Assembly (NCBI GenBank): GCA_035416745.1
Contig: DAOLNV010000119.1
Coordinates: forward strand, 1 to 13,345
Source: Candidatus Hydrogenedentota bacterium
Lineage (GTDB): Bacteria > Hydrogenedentota > Hydrogenedentia > Hydrogenedentales > SLHB01
Length of the DNA: 13,345 nucleotides
Direction: 5' to 3'
The first letter of the stretch is position 1; each line of letters opens with the position of its first letter. Under the pieces are notes generated by a model. It was not told the DNA's origin. It ran no database searches and was given only the letters and a program-made list of their open reading frames with translations. This document shows, one piece after another, positions 1 to 7,358 of this stretch. The position numbers and the translations under genes were made by a program.

Positions 1-54
1 AATCGTGCCAATGTTCACGTGCGGCTTCGTCCGCTCAAATTTCTGCTTGGCCAT
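1..54 (-). CDS. tuf: Elongation factor Tu, N-terminal 18 codons (cut by window edge)
   Basis: The minus strand from 54 reads MAKQKFERTKPHVNIGTI, the near-invariant start of bacterial EF-Tu, the GTPase that carries aminoacyl-tRNA to the ribosome. A perfect Shine-Dalgarno (AAGGAGGTT, 72 to 64) lies 9 nt before the ATG and fixes the start. The gene lies 117 nt downstream of four co-directional tRNA genes, the classic tRNA-tufB arrangement, so it is probably transcribed with them from the promoter at 644-673. Only the extreme N-terminus is present; the G1 loop and everything after it lie outside the window. Confidence 0.96.
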   Translation of the reverse strand, partial: MAKQKFERTKPHVNIGTI

Positions 55-171
55 GTCTACAATAACCTCCTTGCGCGTCCAAGCCCTGTACCGTTATCGA
101 AAAAGCGTTATGGTGACGGCGCTTGTGGCACTCTTGCCTCTTGCACCCACCTTCACCAGTCATTATGAAGA

Positions 172-247
172 TGGAGCCCACGAGCAGAATCGAACTGCTG
201 ACCCCCTCCTTACCATGGAGGTGCTCTACCTACTGAGCTACGCGGGC
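172..247 (-). tRNA. tRNA-Thr(GGT)
   Basis: A 76-nt cloverleaf with encoded CCA. The acceptor GCCCGCG pairs with CGTGGGC (one G-U), the anticodon stem is CCTCC/GGAGG with loop ATGGTAA (anticodon GGT), and the T arm is AGCAG/CTGCT around TTCGATT. It is the last tRNA before tuf. Confidence 0.97.
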
Positions 248-268
248 CCGTAGCAGCCGGCATCAAAA

Positions 269-345
269 TGGAGCGGGAAACGGGATTCGAACCCGCGACC
301 CTCAGCTTGGAAGGCTGACGCTCTAGCCAACTGAGCTATTCCCGC
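269..345 (-). tRNA. tRNA-Gly(TCC)
   Basis: A 77-nt cloverleaf with encoded CCA. The acceptor is GCGGGAA/TTCCCGC, the anticodon stem TCAGC/GCTGA with loop CTTCCAA (anticodon TCC), and the T loop TTCGAAT. It lies 21 nt upstream of tRNA-Thr(GGT) in the tRNA-tuf cluster. Confidence 0.97.
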
Positions 346-401
346 CCGTCTCTATCATCCAACGCTGCGCGCCTTGTGCAAGGCGCCAGCGATATAAGCA
401 A

Positions 402-487
402 TGGTGGTGGGCGCTGGATTCGAACCAACGTAGGCGTAAGCCAACGGGTTTACAGCCCGTCCCCTTTAACCACTCGGGCAGCCCACC
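402..487 (-). tRNA. tRNA-Tyr(GTA)
   Basis: An 86-nt class II tRNA with a long variable arm and encoded CCA. The acceptor is GGTGGGC/GCCCACC, the anticodon stem ACGGG/CCCGT with loop CTGTAAA (anticodon GTA), and the T loop TTCGAAT. It is second in the Thr-Tyr-Gly-Thr-tuf order. Confidence 0.97.
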
Positions 488-530
488 ACTGTCCGAAAGA
501 ACAGGCGCTGCCACGAACTGTCCTTCCGAA

Positions 531-606
531 TGGAGCTGGCGAAGGGAGTCGAACCCCCGACCTACGGATTACAAATCCGTTGCTCTACCGACTGAGCTAC
601 GCCAGC
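531..606 (-). tRNA. tRNA-Thr(TGT)
   Basis: A 76-nt cloverleaf with encoded CCA. The acceptor is GCTGGCG/CGCCAGC, the anticodon stem ACGGA/TCCGT with loop TTTGTAA (anticodon TGT), and the T loop TTCGACT. It is the first gene of the minus-strand tRNA-tuf unit, about 32 nt after the predicted transcription start. Confidence 0.97.
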
Positions 607-610
607 GCCA

Positions 611-637
611 AAAAACAAACGCCGCCGGAAGGCGGCG
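611..637 (-). terminator. Terminator-like hairpin and T-tract in the tRNA operon leader
   Basis: On the minus strand the 7-bp stem CGCCGCC/GGCGGCG with loop TTCC (637 to 620) is followed by TTTGTTTTTT (619 to 610). This has the form of an intrinsic terminator. It lies between the operon promoter and the first tRNA, beginning within about 3 nt of the predicted start. It may end short abortive transcripts, protect the 5' end, or be a remnant terminator of a lost upstream gene. The structure is seen directly; its role is unknown. Confidence 0.5.
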
Positions 638-643
638 CTTCGT

Positions 644-673
644 ACTATAGCAAAGCGGGAAAAAGCATGTCAA
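644..673 (-). promoter_or_regulatory. Sigma-70-type promoter of the tRNA-tuf operon
   Basis: On the minus strand a perfect -35 TTGACA (673 to 668) is separated by 18 nt from a -10 TATAGT (649 to 644). Transcription would start near 638-640. No other strong minus-strand promoter is visible before tRNA-Thr(TGT). Near-consensus elements fit a highly expressed stable-RNA operon. Confidence 0.85.
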
Positions 674-789
674 GTTGCCGGCCGTCTTCCCCGCATCCGA
701 GGCGTTCGCCTTTTGTTACACGGTTATGGCAAGATTCTATCAAACACCGGGCAAAACGTAAAGCATGTCAATTATGAGGGGAAATACCT

Positions 790-1686
790 ATGCGATGGAC
801 ACGACGCGAGATTCTCGGTTCCGGCCTCGCCGCCGCAACCGCCTGCACATTGGGCGCCAGCGCAAGAGCGGCCGAAACCCCGCCTCCCCCGCAACACGGA
901 CCCAGGATTGGACTGAGCATCGCCGCGTACTCGTTCCGCGAGTATCTGCCCCAAGGCGGCAAACCCGGCAAGATCAGCCTGCATGACTTGTGCGACATGG
1001 CCGCCGGATGGAACCTCGACGCCATCGAGCCTACTTCGTATTACTTCTCGTCCGAGGATACTGCCTACATCCATTCGCTGAAGGCCAAGGCGTTCCGTCT
1101 CGGGCTGGACATCTCCGGCATGCCGATTCGCAACAATTTCTGCCTGCCCCCGGGCGAGGAACTCGACGCCGAGATCAAGCACGTGCATACCTGGATCGAC
1201 CACGCCCTCGAGCTCGGCGCGCCGTGCATCCGCATCTTCGCGGGCCAGCAGAAAGATCCCCAGAAGGATTTCGCCTGGATGGTCGAGGGCATGAAAGCGT
1301 GCTGTGATTACGCCGGCTCCCGGGGCGTCTTTCTGGCCATCGAGAACCACGGCTATCTTACCGACTCGGCCGAAGCCCTCGTGCGTATCATCGAAAACGT
1401 GAACCATGAATGGCTCGGCATCAATCTGGACACGGGGAATTTCCGCGAACATCCCTACGAAGACATGGCGGCGGTGGCACATCTCGCGTTGACCGTCCAG
1501 GTCAAGATCCAGGTCCGTACATCCGACGGGACAGACGTCGAGGATGCCGACTTCGAGCGCATCGCCGGCATCCTCCGCAATGCGAATTACCGCGGCTACG
1601 CCGCCCTGGAATACGAAGGCAAGGAAGACCCGATGTCCGCGGTCCCAGTCTGCCTGGACCGGCTGCGCCAGGTTTTGAAGACCTGA
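790..1686 (+). CDS. Tat-exported sugar phosphate isomerase/epimerase-like TIM-barrel protein
   Basis: A 298-aa protein of the xylose-isomerase-like TIM-barrel (AP endonuclease 2) superfamily. Residues 1-28 form a Tat signal: the twin arginine motif TRREIL (residues 4-9), a hydrophobic stretch and an ASARAA cleavage region, so the enzyme should act outside the cytoplasm. Candidate metal ligands are E185 (AIENHG), D214 (NLDTGNF) and E274 (ALEYEG). The strand that usually carries a histidine reads VQVKIQV, with Q237 at the expected position. The C-terminal YRGYAALEYEGKEDP stretch is typical of secreted members in Planctomycetes-like genomes. Start: ATG 8 nt after GAGGGG (776-781). The gene stands alone, with the sigma-like gene converging on it from the right. 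The substrate is unknown; carbohydrate or sugar-derivative metabolism is the family expectation. Confidence 0.85.
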   Translation: MRWTRREILGSGLAAATACTLGASARAAETPPPPQHGPRIGLSIAAYSFREYLPQGGKPGKISLHDLCDMAAGWNLDAIEPTSYYFSSEDTAYIHSLKAKAFRLGLDISGMPIRNNFCLPPGEELDAEIKHVHTWIDHALELGAPCIRIFAGQQKDPQKDFAWMVEGMKACCDYAGSRGVFLAIENHGYLTDSAEALVRIIENVNHEWLGINLDTGNFREHPYEDMAAVAHLALTVQVKIQVRTSDGTDVEDADFERIAGILRNANYRGYAALEYEGKEDPMSAVPVCLDRLRQVLKT

Positions 1687-1772
1687 ACCGGACCACGACC
1701 CTAGAAACCAGGACTGTGAGTTCTCGAGCGCAACCAAGGTTAGCCTGCGGCCGAATCGCGTTGCCCGCTGGC

Positions 1773-2195
1773 TCAAGACGCTTGTTTCATGCGGCCTTCG
1801 AGGGCTTTCAACGCGCATGACACTTCCTGATAATCGTTCTTCTCGAGCAGCTTGCGCAGTTTCGCGATCGCCCCGCCAACTTTCTTGCCCGCGCGAGTCG
1901 TGCCGAACAGGTGCCGGCTGACCGTCGACTGCGTCAGCGACAACGTCTCAGCGATCTCGACCTGCGTCATTCCCTTAAAGTAGTACAGGCGCAGGATATC
2001 CCGCTGCCGGTCCGTAAGGTGCTTCTCGATCAGCGCGTTGATTGCCGGCAGCACGCTTTGGAAGAAATCCTGCAGGGCATACCGCCGTTCCCGGTCCTGC
2101 TCCGTCTCGAACCACAAATTGCGCTCGGACGGAACATTCTCAAGGTATTTTGAACTTGTGGGTATCTCCCAGAAGTCCGAATTGAACCCGGACAT
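1773..2195 (-). CDS. Stand-alone sigma-70 region 4-like DNA-binding protein
   Basis: A 140-aa protein. Residues 60-98 (LTDRQRDILRLYY then GMTQVEIAETLSLTQSTVSR) are a clear sigma region 4 helix-turn-helix, the part that reads the -35 element. Nothing resembling region 2 (core binding and -10 melting) is present, and full group 3/4 sigmas are longer (about 160-250 aa). This is therefore more likely a regulator, sigma-like accessory factor or orphan region 4 protein than a complete sigma factor. Residues 1-58 are acidic/aromatic and unrecognised; residues 99-140 are a basic, probably helical tail. Start: ATG at 2195 with AAGGGAG 8 nt upstream. It converges on the isomerase gene. Its upstream region contains a short ORF and a terminated structured RNA, so leader-level control is possible. 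Confidence 0.8.
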   Translation of the reverse strand: MSGFNSDFWEIPTSSKYLENVPSERNLWFETEQDRERRYALQDFFQSVLPAINALIEKHLTDRQRDILRLYYFKGMTQVEIAETLSLTQSTVSRHLFGTTRAGKKVGGAIAKLRKLLEKNDYQEVSCALKALEGRMKQAS

Positions 2196-2316
2196 GACTA
2201 CACACTCCCTTGTTTGACCTCTCGTCTTGCGTTACTTCACCGCTCCTGGTTCCATCATCCCCGCCTAGCGGCACAATCGCGTGCCAATGTGAAAAGGCCG
2301 TTCGCAAAGTTCGCAT
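2140..2316 (-). CDS. Possible leader peptide / small ORF overlapping the sigma-like gene
   Basis: A 58-aa reading frame (begins MRTLRTAFSHWHAIV, ends HKFKIP) starts at ATG 2316. A perfect Shine-Dalgarno AAGGAGG (2331 to 2325) sits 8 nt upstream, stronger than the sigma gene's own site. The frame runs through the sigma gene start and ends 56 nt inside it, in another frame. I recognise no family and the composition is not strikingly protein-like. The ribosome binding site is the reason to list it. It could be a leader peptide that couples translation into the downstream gene, or chance. Confidence 0.3.
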   Translation of the reverse strand: MRTLRTAFSHWHAIVPLGGDDGTRSGEVTQDERSNKGVCSHVRVQFGLLGDTHKFKIP

Positions 2317-2378
2317 CGCGTCTTCCTCCTTGCCTCGCTGTCTTCTCTTCCGTCCGGATATCGGGCGAAAACACCGCG

Positions 2379-2421
2379 AAAAAAAGAACGCCGCAGGCTA
2401 CTCCGGGTTCGCCTGCGGCGT
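2379..2421 (-). terminator. Strong intrinsic terminator, minus strand
   Basis: An 11-bp perfect stem (2421-2411 with 398-388 of the same block, i.e. 2398-2388) and a 12-nt loop are followed on the minus strand by TTCTTTTTTT (2388-2379). No minus-strand protein gene lies upstream, so it terminates either the structured RNA or a conditional leader transcript of the sigma-like gene. On the plus strand the following sequence (CTCTTGTTTC) is only moderately T-rich. Confidence 0.8.
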
Positions 2422-2590
2422 CTCTTGTTTCTATGTACTCTACGTTACTCTATACGAGACTCCCCTCGGGGCGAACCGCAGGCGCAATGAATTAGCACCG
2501 CGCGACGGGCACGCGTGCCCGCCGTAGGCCACATCGCGGTTGAAAAACTGGTCTTGCGCATCGTTCGTCCCAATCTCTCGTTCAGAATTT
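2379..2590 (-). ncRNA. Structured RNA candidate: 6S-like RNA or attenuator leader
   Basis: On the minus strand a series of nested complementary blocks forms one long rod: UUCU(2587-2584)/AGAG(2451-2448), ACGAGA(2581-2576)/UCUCGU(2459-2454), GGG(2571-2569)/CCC(2470-2468), CGAAC(2567-2563)/GUUCG(2476-2472), and GCGCAA(2559-2554)/UUGCGC(2487-2482). Then comes an open bubble (GACCAGUUUUUCA against GCUAAUUCA), ACCGCG(2540-2535)/CGCGGU(2502-2497), and a terminal hairpin made by the 16-nt palindrome at 2506-2521. A strong intrinsic terminator follows. Closing stem, central bubble and terminal stem-loop is the 6S RNA architecture, and a length near 200 nt fits. Family membership rests on shape plus short motifs (CCAGU, GCCUGCGG) and is inferred. 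The 5' end is uncertain; a weak promoter (TTGCTT, 17 nt, TATTAA) lies at 2666-2638. Alternatively it is the 5' leader of the sigma-like gene. Confidence 0.5.
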
Positions 2591-2827
2591 GAAAAAAACT
2601 GCCTCTTTGCTTCGCCTGAGGTCACTTCTATGTGCACTTAATATCACAATAACCATCGAAAAGCAACTCGCAAACGGGAAAACAACCCTTGATAAGCGTG
2701 GGGATATGCATACTTCCAGGCAGGAATTGTGACTCTTTGACCATACATTTTTGAACCCGGATCGCCCCCCATTCCTCCCGTTGTTCATTTTTGTACAGGC
2801 GTCCGGTTACTCGACATTTGCACAACC

Positions 2828-2880
2828 TTTACATTTTCAGCGTTTTAGGGTAAATTGTTGACGTTGGCATGTGGATTGCT
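2828..2880 (+). promoter_or_regulatory. Sigma-54 promoter (with possible overlapping sigma-70 promoter)
   Basis: TTGGCATGTGGATTGCT at 2864-2880 matches the -24/-12 consensus TTGGCACGNNNNTTGCT with one mismatch and the obligatory 10 nt between GG and GC. The start would be near 2891, about 50 nt before the kinase gene. Just upstream, TTTACA (2828-2833), 17 nt, TAAATT (2851-2856) could be a sigma-70 promoter. NtrB-type kinases are often linked to sigma-54 circuits, which makes the match more believable. Confidence 0.65.
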
Positions 2881-2943
2881 CAAGGGAGAAAGGCTGAATC
2901 TCATCGTTTTCTGCGGGGGAAACGTGGAGAGTTTTGTTGACAG

Positions 2944-4143
2944 ATGGGGAAAAATGTATGTCCGAATCCCGGGGGAATGGAAGGAATTGAAGGGGCAGAA
3001 ACGTTGAGAGGAAGTGCCGTGCAGCCCGAAACTGAAACACGAAGCACCATACTGGTAGTGGACGACGAGAACGGTCCCCGTCAAGCGTTGCGCATGCTGC
3101 TCAAAGAGAACCACGAGGTTCTCTTGGCATGTAACGTGGCCGAAGCGCAAGAAATACTTGCCTCACACCCGGTTGACCTGGTCATCACCGATTTGCGCAT
3201 GCCGCGTCAGTCCGGCGTGGATTTGCTCAAGTGGGTCAAGGAAAGCGCTCCGGACATCGAGGTCATCATCTTGACGGGGTTCGGCGAGTTGGACACCGCG
3301 ATGAAGGCGGTAACCTACAAAGCCTTTGCCTACATCGAGAAGCCTTTTGACAATGACGAACTGCTGGCTCACGTGCAGGGAGCGTTGGAGCAGCGTCAAC
3401 ATGACAGAGAGCGCCGCCGGCTCCAGGACTTGGCGCTCGATGCGAACCGTTTCGAATCGGTCGGGCGTTTTGTGTCGGGTATTCTGCACGACTTGGGGAC
3501 GCCTCTCTCCGTTATAGGCAGCCAGGTGGACCTGATCGTTCCGAAGGAGGGGCTGGCGAGTCTCGAGCGGCGCCTTGACCTCATCCGTTCACAATCCGAG
3601 CACTGCAACACGCTGGTGCGGAAGGCAATGGGTTTCCTGCGCCACCAGACCAACGCGTTCTCGATGCTCGGGCTGAACGACATTGTGGAATCATGCTTGG
3701 ACGTAGCCAAACCGGTCGTGATGCGCCAGGGGATTCGCATCGAGAAAGACCTCGCGACCGACATCCCGGTGTGCTATGGCGACCTCGTGCTGTTGCGCCA
3801 GGCACTCCTCAATCTGATTGCCAATGCCTGCCAGGCCATGGAAACGCAGCAGGAACCGCGCGCGATCTATGTTCGCACCTGGGCCGAGAACGGCAGCATT
3901 TGCCTCACCATTCGGGATACCGGCCCGGGCGTTGTCCCCGAGCTGAAGACCAAGATCTTCGAAGCGTTCTTCAGCACCAAAGGCGACAAGGGCTCCGGCA
4001 TCGGCCTTGCAGCGGTCAGCAGCATCATGACCAAACACAATGGCCGGGTGACTCTCGAGGACGTAGACGGCCCCGGCGCCTGTTTCAAACTCGTGTTTCC
4101 CGCCCATAGAAACGCCGTCAGCCCACGGGAAAGTTGCGGCTAA
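2944..4143 (+). CDS. Receiver-histidine kinase fusion (NtrB-like kinase with N-terminal REC)
   Basis: A 399-aa cytoplasmic signalling protein with no membrane segment. The N-terminal receiver domain spans about residues 34-148 (acidic D40/D41, phospho-acceptor D83 in ITDLRMP, T111, K133 in EKPFD). A short basic helical linker follows, then HisKA with phospho-acceptor H182 (GILHDLGTPLS). The HATPase has N-box N294 (NLIANACQAM), G1 DTGPGV (D325), F-box FEAFFSTK and G2 GSGIGLA (350-356). All catalytic residues are present. The REC-first order suggests the kinase is itself controlled by phosphotransfer, with its output regulator encoded elsewhere. ATG 2944 is the longest start and has a weakly placed GGAGA 13 nt upstream. 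GTG 3019 (GAGAGGAAG 5-11 nt upstream) would give a 374-aa protein starting just before REC and is equally plausible. Confidence 0.9.
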   Translation: MGKNVCPNPGGMEGIEGAETLRGSAVQPETETRSTILVVDDENGPRQALRMLLKENHEVLLACNVAEAQEILASHPVDLVITDLRMPRQSGVDLLKWVKESAPDIEVIILTGFGELDTAMKAVTYKAFAYIEKPFDNDELLAHVQGALEQRQHDRERRRLQDLALDANRFESVGRFVSGILHDLGTPLSVIGSQVDLIVPKEGLASLERRLDLIRSQSEHCNTLVRKAMGFLRHQTNAFSMLGLNDIVESCLDVAKPVVMRQGIRIEKDLATDIPVCYGDLVLLRQALLNLIANACQAMETQQEPRAIYVRTWAENGSICLTIRDTGPGVVPELKTKIFEAFFSTKGDKGSGIGLAAVSSIMTKHNGRVTLEDVDGPGACFKLVFPAHRNAVSPRESCG

Positions 4144-4551
4144 GCCCGAGGGTTTGTCCAAGACGAACGGGTCCGGGTTTCCGAGCGGTTCACCCATCTC
4201 CATCGCTATGGCGATATCGCGGCCCGCGCAACGCCTGCGGCCCGAAGACCTCCCGCCCACGCGACTCAAGCACCGTGAATCGTGCGTGTTGAAGATGCCC
4301 ATACCGCCTTGAAGACGGCGGGCGGAAAGCCCGCGCGACAAGGCCCCCGGGGAGGCCCCGGGCCCACAATGTAATATGACTGGTAGGGCGGTCACCCCCC
4401 AGCAGGGGAGCGACACCCTGGCGGCATATGAAATCGGCACGCCGTTTGGGGTATACTCTATTTGAGTTCTGCCATGACCGGCCCATTGGCCGAGGATTTG
4501 TCATACAGGCTGCTCCCGTACGGAACCCCTGCGAATCAAAGGTATTAGCTC
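4144..4551. other. Intergenic region with tandem GC-rich hairpins
   Basis: No gene is seen. Two adjacent perfect hairpins occur: GCGGGC-GGAAA-GCCCGC (4318-4334) and a 7-bp stem with a 3-nt loop (4346-4362). Neither has a T-tract. They may be a REP-like element or a Rho-independent structure of low efficiency between the kinase and the dehydrogenase gene. The right end holds the dehydrogenase promoter candidate. Confidence 0.5.
4428..4457 (+). promoter_or_regulatory. Candidate sigma-70 promoter of the dehydrogenase gene
   Basis: A good -10 TATACT (4452-4457) is preceded at 18 nt by a partial -35 ATGAAA (4428-4433). It lies about 95 nt before the start codon at 4552, leaving a leader of about 88 nt. 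The -35 is weak, so this is a candidate only. Confidence 0.45.
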
Positions 4552-7098
<2,547 letters not shown>

Positions 7099-7139
7099 GC
7101 ACGATCGCCGGGCGCCCGCCCGGGACCTGCCCGCGCGTG

Positions 7140-7148
7140 TGCTATAAT
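7140..7148 (+). promoter_or_regulatory. Extended -10 promoter of the small membrane protein operon
   Basis: TGCTATAAT is a perfect TGn-extended -10 with the full TATAAT hexamer at 7143-7148. No -35 is recognisable at 16-18 nt (CCGGGA-like), as is usual for extended -10 promoters. The start would be near 7155, about 50 nt before the first ORF. Confidence 0.75.
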
Positions 7149-7205
7149 CCGCGCGCCAGCGGGATAAGACTGCGCGCGGTACGGGCGCGCGGGGGAAGTC
7201 AGCCG

Positions 7206-7358
7206 ATGTTGGATGCCATCCAGCGAATGCGCCGCGAACGGCGAATTGCCTTGCTGATCTTCGTGACATTCGCCGTCGTGGCTCTGTGCGCTCATTGGTT
7301 CAGTGCGCCGCAAGCCGTACCTGCGCCGCGTTCCGCCCCCACGGAGACGATGAAATGA
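7206..7358 (+). CDS. Small single-span membrane protein, 50 aa
   Basis: A 50-aa protein. An arginine-rich N-terminus (R7, R9, R10, R12, R13) precedes one hydrophobic helix (about 14-32, IALLIFVTFAVVALCAHWF) and a Pro/Ala-rich tail. By the positive-inside rule the N-terminus is cytoplasmic and the tail periplasmic. GGGGAAG (7192-7198) lies 7 nt before the ATG, favouring this start over the in-frame ATG at 7137, which would fall upstream of the predicted transcription start. The stop overlaps the next gene's start as ATGA, implying translational coupling and a shared function. I recognise no family; it may be an accessory or assembly subunit of the large membrane protein that follows. Confidence 0.65.
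   Translation: MLDAIQRMRRERRIALLIFVTFAVVALCAHWFSAPQAVPAPRSAPTETMK

Noticed and set aside
772..1818. 348-codon minus-strand frame opposite the isomerase gene
   Set aside because: A mirror of the codon periodicity of the isomerase gene, with no ribosome binding site and no recognisable domain.
4434..4450. Second possible sigma-54 promoter before the dehydrogenase (CGGCACGCCGTTTGG)
   Set aside because: The -24 half matches but the essential -12 GC is GG; the nearby TATACT is a better explanation.
7149..7192. Competing GC-rich stems (CCGCGCGCC with two downstream complements) next to the ribosome binding site of the 50-aa gene
   Set aside because: The left arm lies at or before the predicted transcription start (about 7155), so most of it would not be in the RNA.
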